From: Candidatus Naiadarchaeum limnaeum
GTDB taxonomy: Archaea; Undinarchaeota; Undinarchaeia; Undinarchaeales; Naiadarchaeaceae
Assembly: GCA_014189685.1 (NCBI GenBank)
Contig: DVAB01000009.1
Location: 1 to 10,613 of the forward strand
Direction of reading: 5' to 3'
Length of the DNA: 10,613 nucleotides
The notes under the pieces were generated by a model. The model did no database searches. It was not told where the DNA came from and saw nothing but the letters and a program-made list of their open reading frames with translations. Position numbers and translations under genes: made by a program. Positions 4,555 to 10,613 of the stretch are shown one piece after another; within the stretch, counting starts at the first letter, position 1, and each line of letters starts with the position of its first letter.

Positions 4555-7233
4555 ATGACAGTTGAATACTATCAATTGGATGCTAAAATAGTTCTATCTA
4601 CTCTTGGTGCAAAGCCAACTGGATTATCAAGCACTGAGGTAAAAGCAAGGCTTCAGAAATTTGGCCCGAACAGGCTTGAAAAGAAAAAGAGAATAACACC
4701 TTTGCAAATTTTTATAAACCAGTTTAAAAGTTTCCTAATCTGGATTTTGATTGCTGCTGTTGCACTTTCAGTGGCTATAGGATTTATAACAAAAGATCCT
4801 GAGGATTTTTTAGATGCAGCAGTAATTTTTGCAATTGTGATAATTAATGCGTTTCTCGGATTTTTTCAAGAGTACAAAGCCGAAAAAGCAATGGAAGCTC
4901 TGCAAAAATTGGCGGCTCCTAAAGCAAAAGTTATTCGCGATGGAAAAAAATTGTTGATTAATTCAGAGGAGTTAGTTCCAGGAGATATTATCTTGCTCGA
5001 AACAGGCGATCGAGTTCCAGCAGACGCACGTATTTTTGATCTTTTTAACTTGCATATAGATGAAGCTGCATTAACCGGAGAGAGTATCCCATCTAAAAAG
5101 ATTGCTGAAAAAATCACGAAAGATGTTTCTGTTCCTGATAGAAAAAATCTAGTCTATAGTGGCACAATTGTCACACAGGGAAAATGTTCTGCGGTTGTTT
5201 TTGCTACAGGAATGAACACAGAATTTGGAAAAATTGCGGCTCTTGTTCAGGCAGAGGAAGAGGAAGAAACTCCACTTCAACATAAACTCGCTGCTGTTGG
5301 TCGAACTTTAGGAGTAGGAATGATTGTAATTTCTATAATTGTTTTTGTTCTTGGCGCGCTGAGAGGACAAGAAGTTCTGCATATGATACTTACAGCAGTA
5401 AGCTTGGCAGTAGCTGCTGTTCCTGAAGGATTGCCTGCTGTTGTTACTATAACCCTTGCAATTGGGCTAACCGCTATGGCTCGAGCTAATGCTGTTGTCC
5501 GAAAGTTGCCTGCAGTTGAAACTCTAGGGAGCACAACAGTAATCTGTTCAGATAAAACTGGCACACTAACTAAAAATGAGATGACCGTACGCGAAGTTTT
5601 TATTGGTGATAAAATAATAAACGTAACAGGCTCAGGCTACGATCCGACAGGAGAATTTAAGCCGCAAAAACCATTAAATGTTTCTGATAAAAAATACTTG
5701 GAATTTCTTTTGAGATCAGCTGTTTTATGTAATAATGCAGAACTAAATAAAGATACAAAATGGAATATTTTTGGCGATCCAACTGAAGGTGCGCTTGTTG
5801 TCCTTGCCGAGAAAGGCGGCCATAATCAGAAAAAGCTCCAAAACGAGTTTAAAAGAATACACGAAGTTGAATTCACCTCTGAGCGCAAAATGATGTCAAC
5901 CGTGCACAAAGACAAAACCGGAAATATTTTTGTTTTCTCAAAAGGCGCTCCTGAAAATTTGTTAGGAAGGTGCTCATTTGCTTATGATAATGGCAAAGTA
6001 AAGCGCCTCACTCCACAAATTAAAAAAGCCATGCTTGAGGAAACGCGCGCAATGGCTGGAAGGGCTTTGCGAGTTTTAGGATTTGCCTATAAAGAGATGC
6101 GAGCCGGGGCTAAAATGAGTGAGAAGGAAATTGAAAGCGAATTAATTTTTATAGGGCTTGCTGGGATGATAGACCCCCCTCGGGAAGAAGTATTTGATGC
6201 AATTAAATTGTGTAAATCTGCTGGAATTCGCTCGATTATGATAACTGGAGATCACAAAATTACTGCAGCTGCTATTGCAAAGGAACTGAATTTAGTCGGG
6301 GGAGAGATAAAAGTCTTGGATGGAGAGGAATTGGATAAAATTAGTGATAAAGAACTTGAAGAAACAGTTCGCTCAGTTTCTGTTTATGCTCGCGTTTCAC
6401 CAATTCACAAAGTGCGTATACTTGAAGCGCTTAAAAAAGATGGGGAAATTGTCGCGATGACAGGAGATGGTGTGAATGATGCTCCTGCACTAAAAAAGGC
6501 GAATATCGGAGTTGCAATGGGAATTACTGGAACAGATGTTGCAAAAGAGGCTTCTGACGTTGTTTTGGAGGATGATAATTTTGCAACAATAGTAAAGGCT
6601 GTCGAGCAGGGAAGGGCAATTTACGATAACATAAGAAAATTTGTTTTATATTTATTGAGTAGCAATGTAGGAGAGATTATAACAATATTTATTGCAACGC
6701 TTATTGGCTTGCCTCTTCCGTTAATTGCGGTCCAAATACTCTGGGTTAATTTGCTAACAGATGGCTTGCCAGCAGTTGCGCTTGGAGTTGACCCAGCTGC
6801 TCTTGACATAATGCGCAGAAAACCGCGCGACCCCAATGAAAAAGTTATCAATAAGCAGATGTGGCTAAACGTAGCACTAATTGGCGCAACATTAGGGATT
6901 GGAACTCTAATGATATTTTACCGCACTCTGCCAGAAGGAGTTGAAACGGCTAGATCTGTTGCTTTTGCAACGCTTGTAATGTTTCAAATGTTTAATGTTT
7001 ATAACACAAGGTCTGAGCGACAGAGTATATTTTCTGCTCAAACATTAAGAAACCGCTATCTGCATCTTTCTGTTTTAGTTTCAATTCTGCTTCTCTTTGC
7101 TGTTATTTACTATCAGCCATTGCAAAAAGCATTTGAAACTGTCGCAATTGATTTTGCACACTGGGCCTATATAATTTTAGTTTCTCTCTCAGTTGTTGTT
7201 GTTTTTGAAACAAAAAAGCTTTTAAAACTTTAG
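4555..7233 (+). CDS. P2-type cation ATPase, probably a Ca2+ pump
   Basis: This is a complete 892-aa P-type ATPase of the SERCA/PMR1-like class, an integral membrane pump that expels cations using ATP. It opens with a cation-ATPase N-terminal domain ending in FGPNRL. Ten membrane spans can be placed: M1-M2 about 58-103, M3-M4 about 252-308, M5-M10 about 695-886. The actuator domain has TGES (174-177), the phosphorylated aspartate is D333 in SDKTGTLTKNE, the nucleotide domain has KGAPE (463-467), and the hinge has TGDGVNDAP (636-644). Cation-site residues match Ca2+ pumps: E291 in PEGLP (M4), N704 and E707 in SSNVGE (M5), N732 and D736 in LWVNLLTDGLPA (M6). In M8 a glutamine (Q811, in FQMFNVYN) replaces the SERCA glutamate, as in one-Ca2+ bacterial and PMR1-type pumps. 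Other cations such as Mn2+ cannot be excluded. No strong Shine-Dalgarno is seen. An ATATTTA at 4521-4527 might be a weak TATA box. Confidence 0.93.
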   Translation: MTVEYYQLDAKIVLSTLGAKPTGLSSTEVKARLQKFGPNRLEKKKRITPLQIFINQFKSFLIWILIAAVALSVAIGFITKDPEDFLDAAVIFAIVIINAFLGFFQEYKAEKAMEALQKLAAPKAKVIRDGKKLLINSEELVPGDIILLETGDRVPADARIFDLFNLHIDEAALTGESIPSKKIAEKITKDVSVPDRKNLVYSGTIVTQGKCSAVVFATGMNTEFGKIAALVQAEEEEETPLQHKLAAVGRTLGVGMIVISIIVFVLGALRGQEVLHMILTAVSLAVAAVPEGLPAVVTITLAIGLTAMARANAVVRKLPAVETLGSTTVICSDKTGTLTKNEMTVREVFIGDKIINVTGSGYDPTGEFKPQKPLNVSDKKYLEFLLRSAVLCNNAELNKDTKWNIFGDPTEGALVVLAEKGGHNQKKLQNEFKRIHEVEFTSERKMMSTVHKDKTGNIFVFSKGAPENLLGRCSFAYDNGKVKRLTPQIKKAMLEETRAMAGRALRVLGFAYKEMRAGAKMSEKEIESELIFIGLAGMIDPPREEVFDAIKLCKSAGIRSIMITGDHKITAAAIAKELNLVGGEIKVLDGEELDKISDKELEETVRSVSVYARVSPIHKVRILEALKKDGEIVAMTGDGVNDAPALKKANIGVAMGITGTDVAKEASDVVLEDDNFATIVKAVEQGRAIYDNIRKFVLYLLSSNVGEIITIFIATLIGLPLPLIAVQILWVNLLTDGLPAVALGVDPAALDIMRRKPRDPNEKVINKQMWLNVALIGATLGIGTLMIFYRTLPEGVETARSVAFATLVMFQMFNVYNTRSERQSIFSAQTLRNRYLHLSVLVSILLLFAVIYYQPLQKAFETVAIDFAHWAYIILVSLSVVVVFETKKLLKL
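7212..7223 (-). terminator. Oligo-T terminator candidate for the minus-strand cluster
   Basis: On the minus strand a T6 run (7217-7212) follows the stop of the SpoIIM-family gene by 13-18 nt and is part of a palindrome, AAAAGCTTTT (7214-7223). It lies inside the last codons of the convergent ATPase gene. No comparable T tract follows the ATPase stop on the plus strand. Confidence 0.4.
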
Positions 7234-8132
7234 AGATTTGGTGTTATGTACACTTCTACAAACGCCCCAAAAATAATAAGCCCTGCGGAAATTAAAATAA
7301 GCAAAAGCACATCCCAGAGCAAAACGTTGAAGCGCGGATTATTGTAATGCTTCTTTATTATTGCAACGCTTAAAATTCCACCTCCTATAGCTCCTATAAA
7401 GTAGCCCAGAATTTCAAAAATCCCATGTACAAAAAATGCTAAGAAACTTATTGGAAGCGCTTTGAAATAAGCAACTGTTCTCACTGATAGCTGCGCTGCA
7501 ACAATTTCTTGCCTTGCCAAATTCCCTACTGCAACACCAACAACGGCTGCATTCCAAGTTAGAAGCAAAATTGCTCCTGCTCCGAATATAAATGAAAATG
7601 CTGCGAAAAGGAATAGCAAACGCAAATTGTTAATCATAATAAACTTTAGCATTTCGGTTTTGTTTTCAAGTATTGCAGAAAGGCTTGGGCCAAATTGCGC
7701 AGCTGTAACTGCTCCAGTTCCAATAAATCCACCTGTAAGCGCAACTCTTAGGTTTTGGATACGCACAACCTCAGAAATTTGATTTTCAAACATAATATTT
7801 GTTAACTCTTGCGGGAGAAGAGCATACCAAAATGAAAACGCTATTACCATTCCAAAAAATAAGTACATATAATCCATGATAACACCCTCATGCCTTTGCC
7901 ATAAGGTGGGATGATGTAGTGTGATTTCTTCCTCTTCCTCAAGATAAAATAATCTGAGCAATAAAGGCTCCAATGCAAATGCTGTTAAAAAAAGAAACCA
8001 ATTGCTCGCCTCTTTTGGGAAAATATAGTAGGCAAGCCACAATCCAAGAGAAGCAGTTCCAAAACCAAGGAAAAACATATCGAGAGGATGGCGCTCAACT
8101 TCCTCTGCACTTATAATAGATTCGAGTACCAT
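7230..8132 (-). CDS. SpoIIM / DUF95-family integral membrane protein
   Basis: This 300-aa polytopic membrane protein belongs to the stage II sporulation protein M (DUF95) family. The family is widespread in archaea that do not sporulate, and its role there is not established. Diagnostic stretches are NNLR (168-171) leading into a hydrophobic span with FIFGAGAILLL, and HGIFE (236-240) followed by a glycine-rich GAIGGG (247-252). Spans are visible at roughly 18-38, 44-60, 88-107, 170-205, 224-260 and 272-295. An acidic EEEEE loop (65-69) and a charged stretch lie between the second and third. It is the last gene of the minus-strand cluster, starting 4 nt after the 49-aa membrane peptide with no Shine-Dalgarno, so translation is probably coupled. 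Its stop codon interlocks with that of the convergent ATPase (4-nt overlap). Its position after tnaA invites the idea of a linked membrane function, but nothing in the sequence proves it. Confidence 0.85.
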   Translation of the reverse strand: MVLESIISAEEVERHPLDMFFLGFGTASLGLWLAYYIFPKEASNWFLFLTAFALEPLLLRLFYLEEEEEITLHHPTLWQRHEGVIMDYMYLFFGMVIAFSFWYALLPQELTNIMFENQISEVVRIQNLRVALTGGFIGTGAVTAAQFGPSLSAILENKTEMLKFIMINNLRLLFLFAAFSFIFGAGAILLLTWNAAVVGVAVGNLARQEIVAAQLSVRTVAYFKALPISFLAFFVHGIFEILGYFIGAIGGGILSVAIIKKHYNNPRFNVLLWDVLLLILISAGLIIFGAFVEVYITPNL

Positions 8133-8136
8133 TTTT

Positions 8137-8286
8137 TTAAAGCACGAACAACTTTAGTAAAATATAGGCTATAAATATTGCTATTGCCCATAGAACTACT
8201 GATAAAACTTTTTTTAGAATCCAATGAACAATGAACGCCCCAGCTATTAGAAGCGCAACAAATATAATTAAATCAACTGCTACCAT
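8137..8286 (-). CDS. Small 49-aa membrane peptide between tnaA and the SpoIIM gene
   Basis: This short reading frame begins with ATG at 8286 and ends with TAA at 8137-8139. It encodes 49 residues, starting MVAVDLIIFVALLIAGAFIV, followed by a short HWILKK turn, then a second hydrophobic stretch (about 27-49). It would make a tight helical hairpin or a single long span with a central basic turn. I recognise no family. Support for translation is good: a Shine-Dalgarno GAGGT (plus-strand 8291-8295) lies 4 nt before the ATG, the start overlaps the tnaA end by 14 nt, and the SpoIIM gene begins only 4 nt after its stop. It fills what would otherwise be a 140-nt gap in a compact operon. It could be a partner subunit of the SpoIIM-family protein, but this is inference from position. 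Confidence 0.72.
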   Translation of the reverse strand: MVAVDLIIFVALLIAGAFIVHWILKKVLSVVLWAIAIFIAYILLKLFVL

Positions 8287-9682
8287 TTTTACCTCTTAAA
8301 GGCTCAAAGCGTGCTATGAAATGCCTCAAATAGGGAGTTTCATAAACAATATTAAAGCCACGGTACTTTTTTCTATTTTTGTACAGACTTATAATTTTTT
8401 GCGCCACATAGTCTATGTGCGAATTTGTGTAAAGTCTTCGAGGAATTGCAAGTCTAAATAGGTCAAGTTTTGGAAATGTTTCTTTTTTAGTCTGCGGATC
8501 TCTTTTTCCAAAAGCAACATTTCCTAGTTCTGCCCCCCTGATTCCTCCCTCTAAATAGAGCATTGCGAACAACACCTGGCCTGGGTATTGAGTCGGTGGG
8601 ATATGTGGGAAAAACTTTTGGGAAAGAATATATATTGCATGTCCGCCAGTAGGCCATATTATTGGAACGCCTGCCTTTTTTAACTGCTCCCCGAGTCTAC
8701 GTACTTGAGAGATTCGCCAGTCAAGGTATTTGCAGTTAACCCCTTCCTCCAAGCCAACAGCCATTGCTTCTAAATCTCTCCCAGTTATACCGCCGTATGT
8801 TTTGAAACCTTCAACAAGCAGGCATTTTGTTGCTAATTTGTTATACAAATTCATTGAACTTTTCTTTAATCCTATAAATCCCCCAATGTTGCAGAGCATG
8901 TCCTTTTTAGCACTCATATTGCAGCCATCAACATATGAAAACATCTTTTTTACAATTCTGCGGATATCCCAGTTTTTATAGCCCTTTTCTCTCTGCTTTA
9001 TGAAATAAGCATTTTCTGCAAACCTGCACGCATCGAAGAAAAAGAGCAAATCACTTTTCTTGCAAATCTTTGAAACCTTTTTTATATTTTCCATTGAAAC
9101 CGGCTGACCGCCACCGCTGTTGTTGGTAATAGTTAACATAACAACCGGAATTTTTTGCGCTCCATAATTGTCTATTGTTTCTTTTAGCTTTTTGACATCC
9201 ATGTTTCCCTTAAAGGGATAGAAATGATCAAAATCATAAAGTTCTTTTATTGGCAAATTTAATGCGATTCCGCCATTTTGTTCAATATTTGCCTGTGTTG
9301 TGTCAAAATGCGTATTGTTCGGAACAACATCCCCTTTTTTAACTATTGTTGAAAACAGCACATTCTCAGCAGCTCTTCCCTGATGCGCAGGGATGATATT
9401 TTCAAAACCAAATATTTCCCTGACTTTATCAACAAGTGTAAAAAAGTTGCGGCGTGAGGCATAGCTTTCATCGCCTCTCATAAGAGCAGCCCATTGGTCA
9501 TCGCTCATTGAGCCGCTTCCAGAGTCAGAGAGTAAATCTATATACACATTCTCAGCTTTTATCATAAAAGGATTCCAGCCCGCCTCTTTCAAACATTTTA
9601 GTCTTTCCTCATATGAGGGTGAGCGAATATACTGTATAGAAGTTATTTTCCATGGTTCTGCAGGAGGAGTGCCATTATCCAT
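8273..9682 (-). CDS. tnaA: Tryptophanase-type beta-eliminating PLP lyase
   Basis: This 469-aa cytoplasmic enzyme is full length and collinear with tryptophanase, which splits tryptophan into indole, pyruvate and ammonia. Family motifs include IDLLSDSGSGSMS (48-60), MRGDESYASRRNF (68-80), IPAHQGRAAE (97-106), GGQPVS (191-196), RFAENAYFIKQRE (220-232, just after D217) and the PLP-lysine block MSAKKD (K259/K260). Residues that separate the two sister enzymes favour tryptophanase over tyrosine phenol-lyase: D127 in FDTTQ where TPL has Thr, L386 in GAELG where TPL has the phenol-binding Arg, and H454 in LRHF where TPL has Phe. R410 in FRLAIPR matches the substrate-carboxylate arginine. The gene starts 8 nt after aIF5A with only a weak purine-rich region ahead, and its end overlaps a 49-aa membrane peptide gene. 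No TnaC-like leader or adjacent TnaB-type permease is present. Exact substrate remains unproven. Confidence 0.9.
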   Translation of the reverse strand: MDNGTPPAEPWKITSIQYIRSPSYEERLKCLKEAGWNPFMIKAENVYIDLLSDSGSGSMSDDQWAALMRGDESYASRRNFFTLVDKVREIFGFENIIPAHQGRAAENVLFSTIVKKGDVVPNNTHFDTTQANIEQNGGIALNLPIKELYDFDHFYPFKGNMDVKKLKETIDNYGAQKIPVVMLTITNNSGGGQPVSMENIKKVSKICKKSDLLFFFDACRFAENAYFIKQREKGYKNWDIRRIVKKMFSYVDGCNMSAKKDMLCNIGGFIGLKKSSMNLYNKLATKCLLVEGFKTYGGITGRDLEAMAVGLEEGVNCKYLDWRISQVRRLGEQLKKAGVPIIWPTGGHAIYILSQKFFPHIPPTQYPGQVLFAMLYLEGGIRGAELGNVAFGKRDPQTKKETFPKLDLFRLAIPRRLYTNSHIDYVAQKIISLYKNRKKYRGFNIVYETPYLRHFIARFEPLRGKNGSS

Positions 9683-9690
9683 AATTACAA

Positions 9691-10137
9691 TTACTTCTCT
9701 CTTATTACGCGCTCAATCCATTTCTTTGTTCCGAAAAAGCGCACTTCTATTTCCATCCCATTCTGAACATCTTTTTCTGGAATTTCAGGGGGCAATGGAA
9801 GTTCGTACGTTTCGTAAGTCTGTAAATTCATTAATTGTATAATTGCCTGTTTTCCTGGGTCAGTATGAGTTTTCGGTTTTCCGGGAACAATAGAAAGAAC
9901 TTGGGCTCTTTCTTTTTCAATAACAGGCTTCTCAACATCTGTGTGCCCACTCAAAATAGTATTCCCCCCGCTGCCTGTAAAAATATTCGTATAATCAAGA
10001 TTAACTTTTGAATGCCCATGCTTTCCTGGCGCTGAAACGCCAATCTTTTTTACTTTGAATATCTCATCCTCCTGCCCAGGAAGCAAAATTAAGTCGCCCT
10101 CTCTAAGCCTTGTAGCTGGAACTGCACTTGTTGCCAT
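9691..10137 (-). CDS. Translation initiation factor aIF5A
   Basis: aIF5A binds the ribosome and helps peptide-bond formation, notably at proline-rich stretches. It is the archaeal counterpart of eIF5A and of bacterial EF-P. The protein has 148 aa, somewhat longer than the roughly 130-140 usual in archaea. The N-terminal SH3-like domain contains the modification loop APGKHGHSK, in which K39 is the expected hypusine site. The OB-like C-terminal domain (about 85-148) contains MNLQTYETYELPLPP. The linker between them has an extra, charged and Pro/Gly-rich piece (PGKPKTHTDPGKQ, about 85-97) that I do not recall from typical relatives. The start at 10137 lies 28 nt from the centre of a TATA-like element, so the message may be nearly leaderless. 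It heads the minus-strand cluster: tnaA follows 8 nt after its stop. Confidence 0.93.
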   Translation of the reverse strand: MATSAVPATRLREGDLILLPGQEDEIFKVKKIGVSAPGKHGHSKVNLDYTNIFTGSGGNTILSGHTDVEKPVIEKERAQVLSIVPGKPKTHTDPGKQAIIQLMNLQTYETYELPLPPEIPEKDVQNGMEIEVRFFGTKKWIERVIREK

Positions 10138-10160
10138 TTTTTCTCACTAAAGCATGGGGG

Positions 10161-10170
10161 TATAAAAACT
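10161..10170. promoter_or_regulatory. Shared divergent promoter element for aIF5A and the 69-aa gene
   Basis: TATAAAAACT sits in a 53-nt gap between two divergent start codons. Its core (10161-10168) is centred about 26 nt before the plus-strand ATG (10191) and about 28 nt before the minus-strand ATG (10137). On the minus strand it reads AAAAGTTTTTATA, a good BRE-TATA arrangement. On the plus strand it is preceded by GGGGG, which is a poor BRE. Both transcripts would be leaderless or almost so. Confidence 0.55.
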
Positions 10171-10190
10171 TTTAGCACTAACAATATCTT

Positions 10191-10400
10191 ATGAAAAAGA
10201 TAATTAAAATGCTTAAGAACCGTGAATTCCGGAGTGGATTTGTATTTGCAGCAGGAGCGCTTCTTGTCTTAGATAACATTATTTTCCATTGGCTGCTCAG
10301 CTGGCACCATGTGATTGAAGGCCCGCGCGCATATCAAGCGGATTTTCTAACCTTTGTTTTTGGGTTAGTTCTTATAGCTTACAGTCTTTTTAAAAAATGA
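10191..10400 (+). CDS. Small two-span membrane protein, DUF2243-like pattern
   Basis: This 69-aa protein has a basic N-terminus (MKKIIKMLKNREFRSG), a first span at about 15-37, a short histidine-containing loop, and a second span at about 51-67 ending in lysines. The LDNIIFHWLLSWHHVIEGP segment, with an Asp and three histidines (H33, H39, H40), resembles the D-G-I-x-x-H...W-H-H pattern of DUF2243-type membrane proteins, though it is shorter than most of them. The family link is tentative and no function is known. The stop TGA overlaps the nob1 start (ATGA, 10397-10400), so the two are probably co-transcribed and translationally coupled. No Shine-Dalgarno is visible; a TATA-like element 26 nt upstream suggests a leaderless message. 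Confidence 0.75.
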   Translation: MKKIIKMLKNREFRSGFVFAAGALLVLDNIIFHWLLSWHHVIEGPRAYQADFLTFVFGLVLIAYSLFKK

Positions 10401-10613
10401 GGACAGTTGTAGTTGACGCATCTGCAATAATTAATGGATTTCCGATGCTAATACTGGATACCCATTACATTACTGCGCCAAGTGTAATAGACGAAGTTAA
10501 ATCAAGGCGCGGCAAGAAAAATTTGCAAACGTCTATTGATTTTAACATTATTGACCAGCGGATTCCAAGTTTCCAATCAGTACTTGATGTTAGAAAAATA
10601 GCTGCTGAAACAA
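10397..10613 (+). CDS. nob1: Ribosome biogenesis endoribonuclease NOB1, N-terminal part
   Basis: The window ends inside this gene; 72 codons are visible. The product starts MRTVVVDASAIINGF and continues to TAPSVIDEVKSRRGKKN, then PSFQSVLDVRKIAAET. This is the start of a PIN-domain nuclease: D7 is the first metal-binding acid, E33 the second, and the PS..S..V...A..T pattern matches archaeal/eukaryotic Nob1, which trims the 3' end of small-subunit rRNA. The expected remaining PIN acids and the C-terminal zinc ribbon lie beyond the window. The ATG overlaps the stop of the 69-aa membrane protein gene. The frame runs to the edge without a stop. A generic VapC-type PIN toxin is the main alternative, but the fine pattern fits Nob1 better and no antitoxin gene precedes it. 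Confidence 0.85.
   Translation, partial: MRTVVVDASAIINGFPMLILDTHYITAPSVIDEVKSRRGKKNLQTSIDFNIIDQRIPSFQSVLDVRKIAAET

Noticed and set aside
8730-8981. Plus-strand open frame inside tnaA
   Set aside because: It is a shadow of the well-supported lyase on the other strand, with no ribosome binding site and no protein-like pattern.
8273-9682. Tyrosine phenol-lyase instead of tryptophanase
   Set aside because: The three distinguishing positions (D127, L386, H454) match tryptophanase and not the Thr, Arg and Phe of tyrosine phenol-lyase.
10397-10613. VapC-type toxin of a toxin-antitoxin pair with the 69-aa gene
   Set aside because: The upstream protein is a two-span membrane protein, not a DNA-binding antitoxin, and the PIN sequence pattern fits Nob1.
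1-10613. Insertion sequences, CRISPR arrays, tRNA/rRNA genes or defence islands
   Set aside because: No transposase-like frame, regularly spaced direct repeats or RNA gene structures were seen; nearly all sequence is covered by recognisable genes.

Overview
This window looks like a piece of an archaeal chromosome, probably from a DPANN-type or similar small-genome archaeon. I infer this from three things: an aIF5A with a hypusination-type loop, the start of a NOB1-type PIN ribonuclease, and TATA boxes sitting about 26 nt before several start codons. The DNA is AT-rich and genes are packed tightly, with small overlaps. The lineage is an inference; no rRNA gene is present to fix it. I see no mobile element, CRISPR array, tRNA or rRNA.

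Left half, plus strand. An unrecognised 168-aa protein (35-541) is followed by a 237-nt gap that is unusually rich in inverted repeats. Then come glyA (serine hydroxymethyltransferase), folD (methylene-THF dehydrogenase/cyclohydrolase) and purH (AICAR transformylase/IMP cyclohydrolase). These three form a logical route: serine gives methylene-THF, FolD turns it into 10-formyl-THF, and PurH spends that formyl group on the last two steps to IMP. glyA, folD and purH each have a plausible TATA box, so they may be separate transcripts rather than one operon. A full-length P2-type cation (probably Ca2+) ATPase follows purH by 19 nt.

Right half, minus strand. The ATPase ends tail-to-tail with a minus-strand cluster, the stop codons interlocking over 4 nt. 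In transcription order this cluster is aIF5A, a tryptophanase-type PLP lyase (tnaA), a 49-aa single- or double-span membrane peptide that overlaps the tnaA end by 14 nt, and a SpoIIM/DUF95-family membrane protein. Gaps are 8 nt, an overlap, and 4 nt, so one transcript is likely.

Right edge, plus strand. A 69-aa two-span membrane protein and the start of nob1 (overlapping by 4 nt, cut by the window end) diverge from aIF5A across a 53-nt gap. One AT-rich element there could serve as TATA box for both directions.

Most of the window is housekeeping metabolism. I found no clear new defence or mobile system. The best leads are the inverted-repeat-dense control region before glyA, the hidden 49-aa membrane peptide in the tryptophanase cluster, the aIF5A-tryptophanase pairing, and the unknown protein at the left edge.
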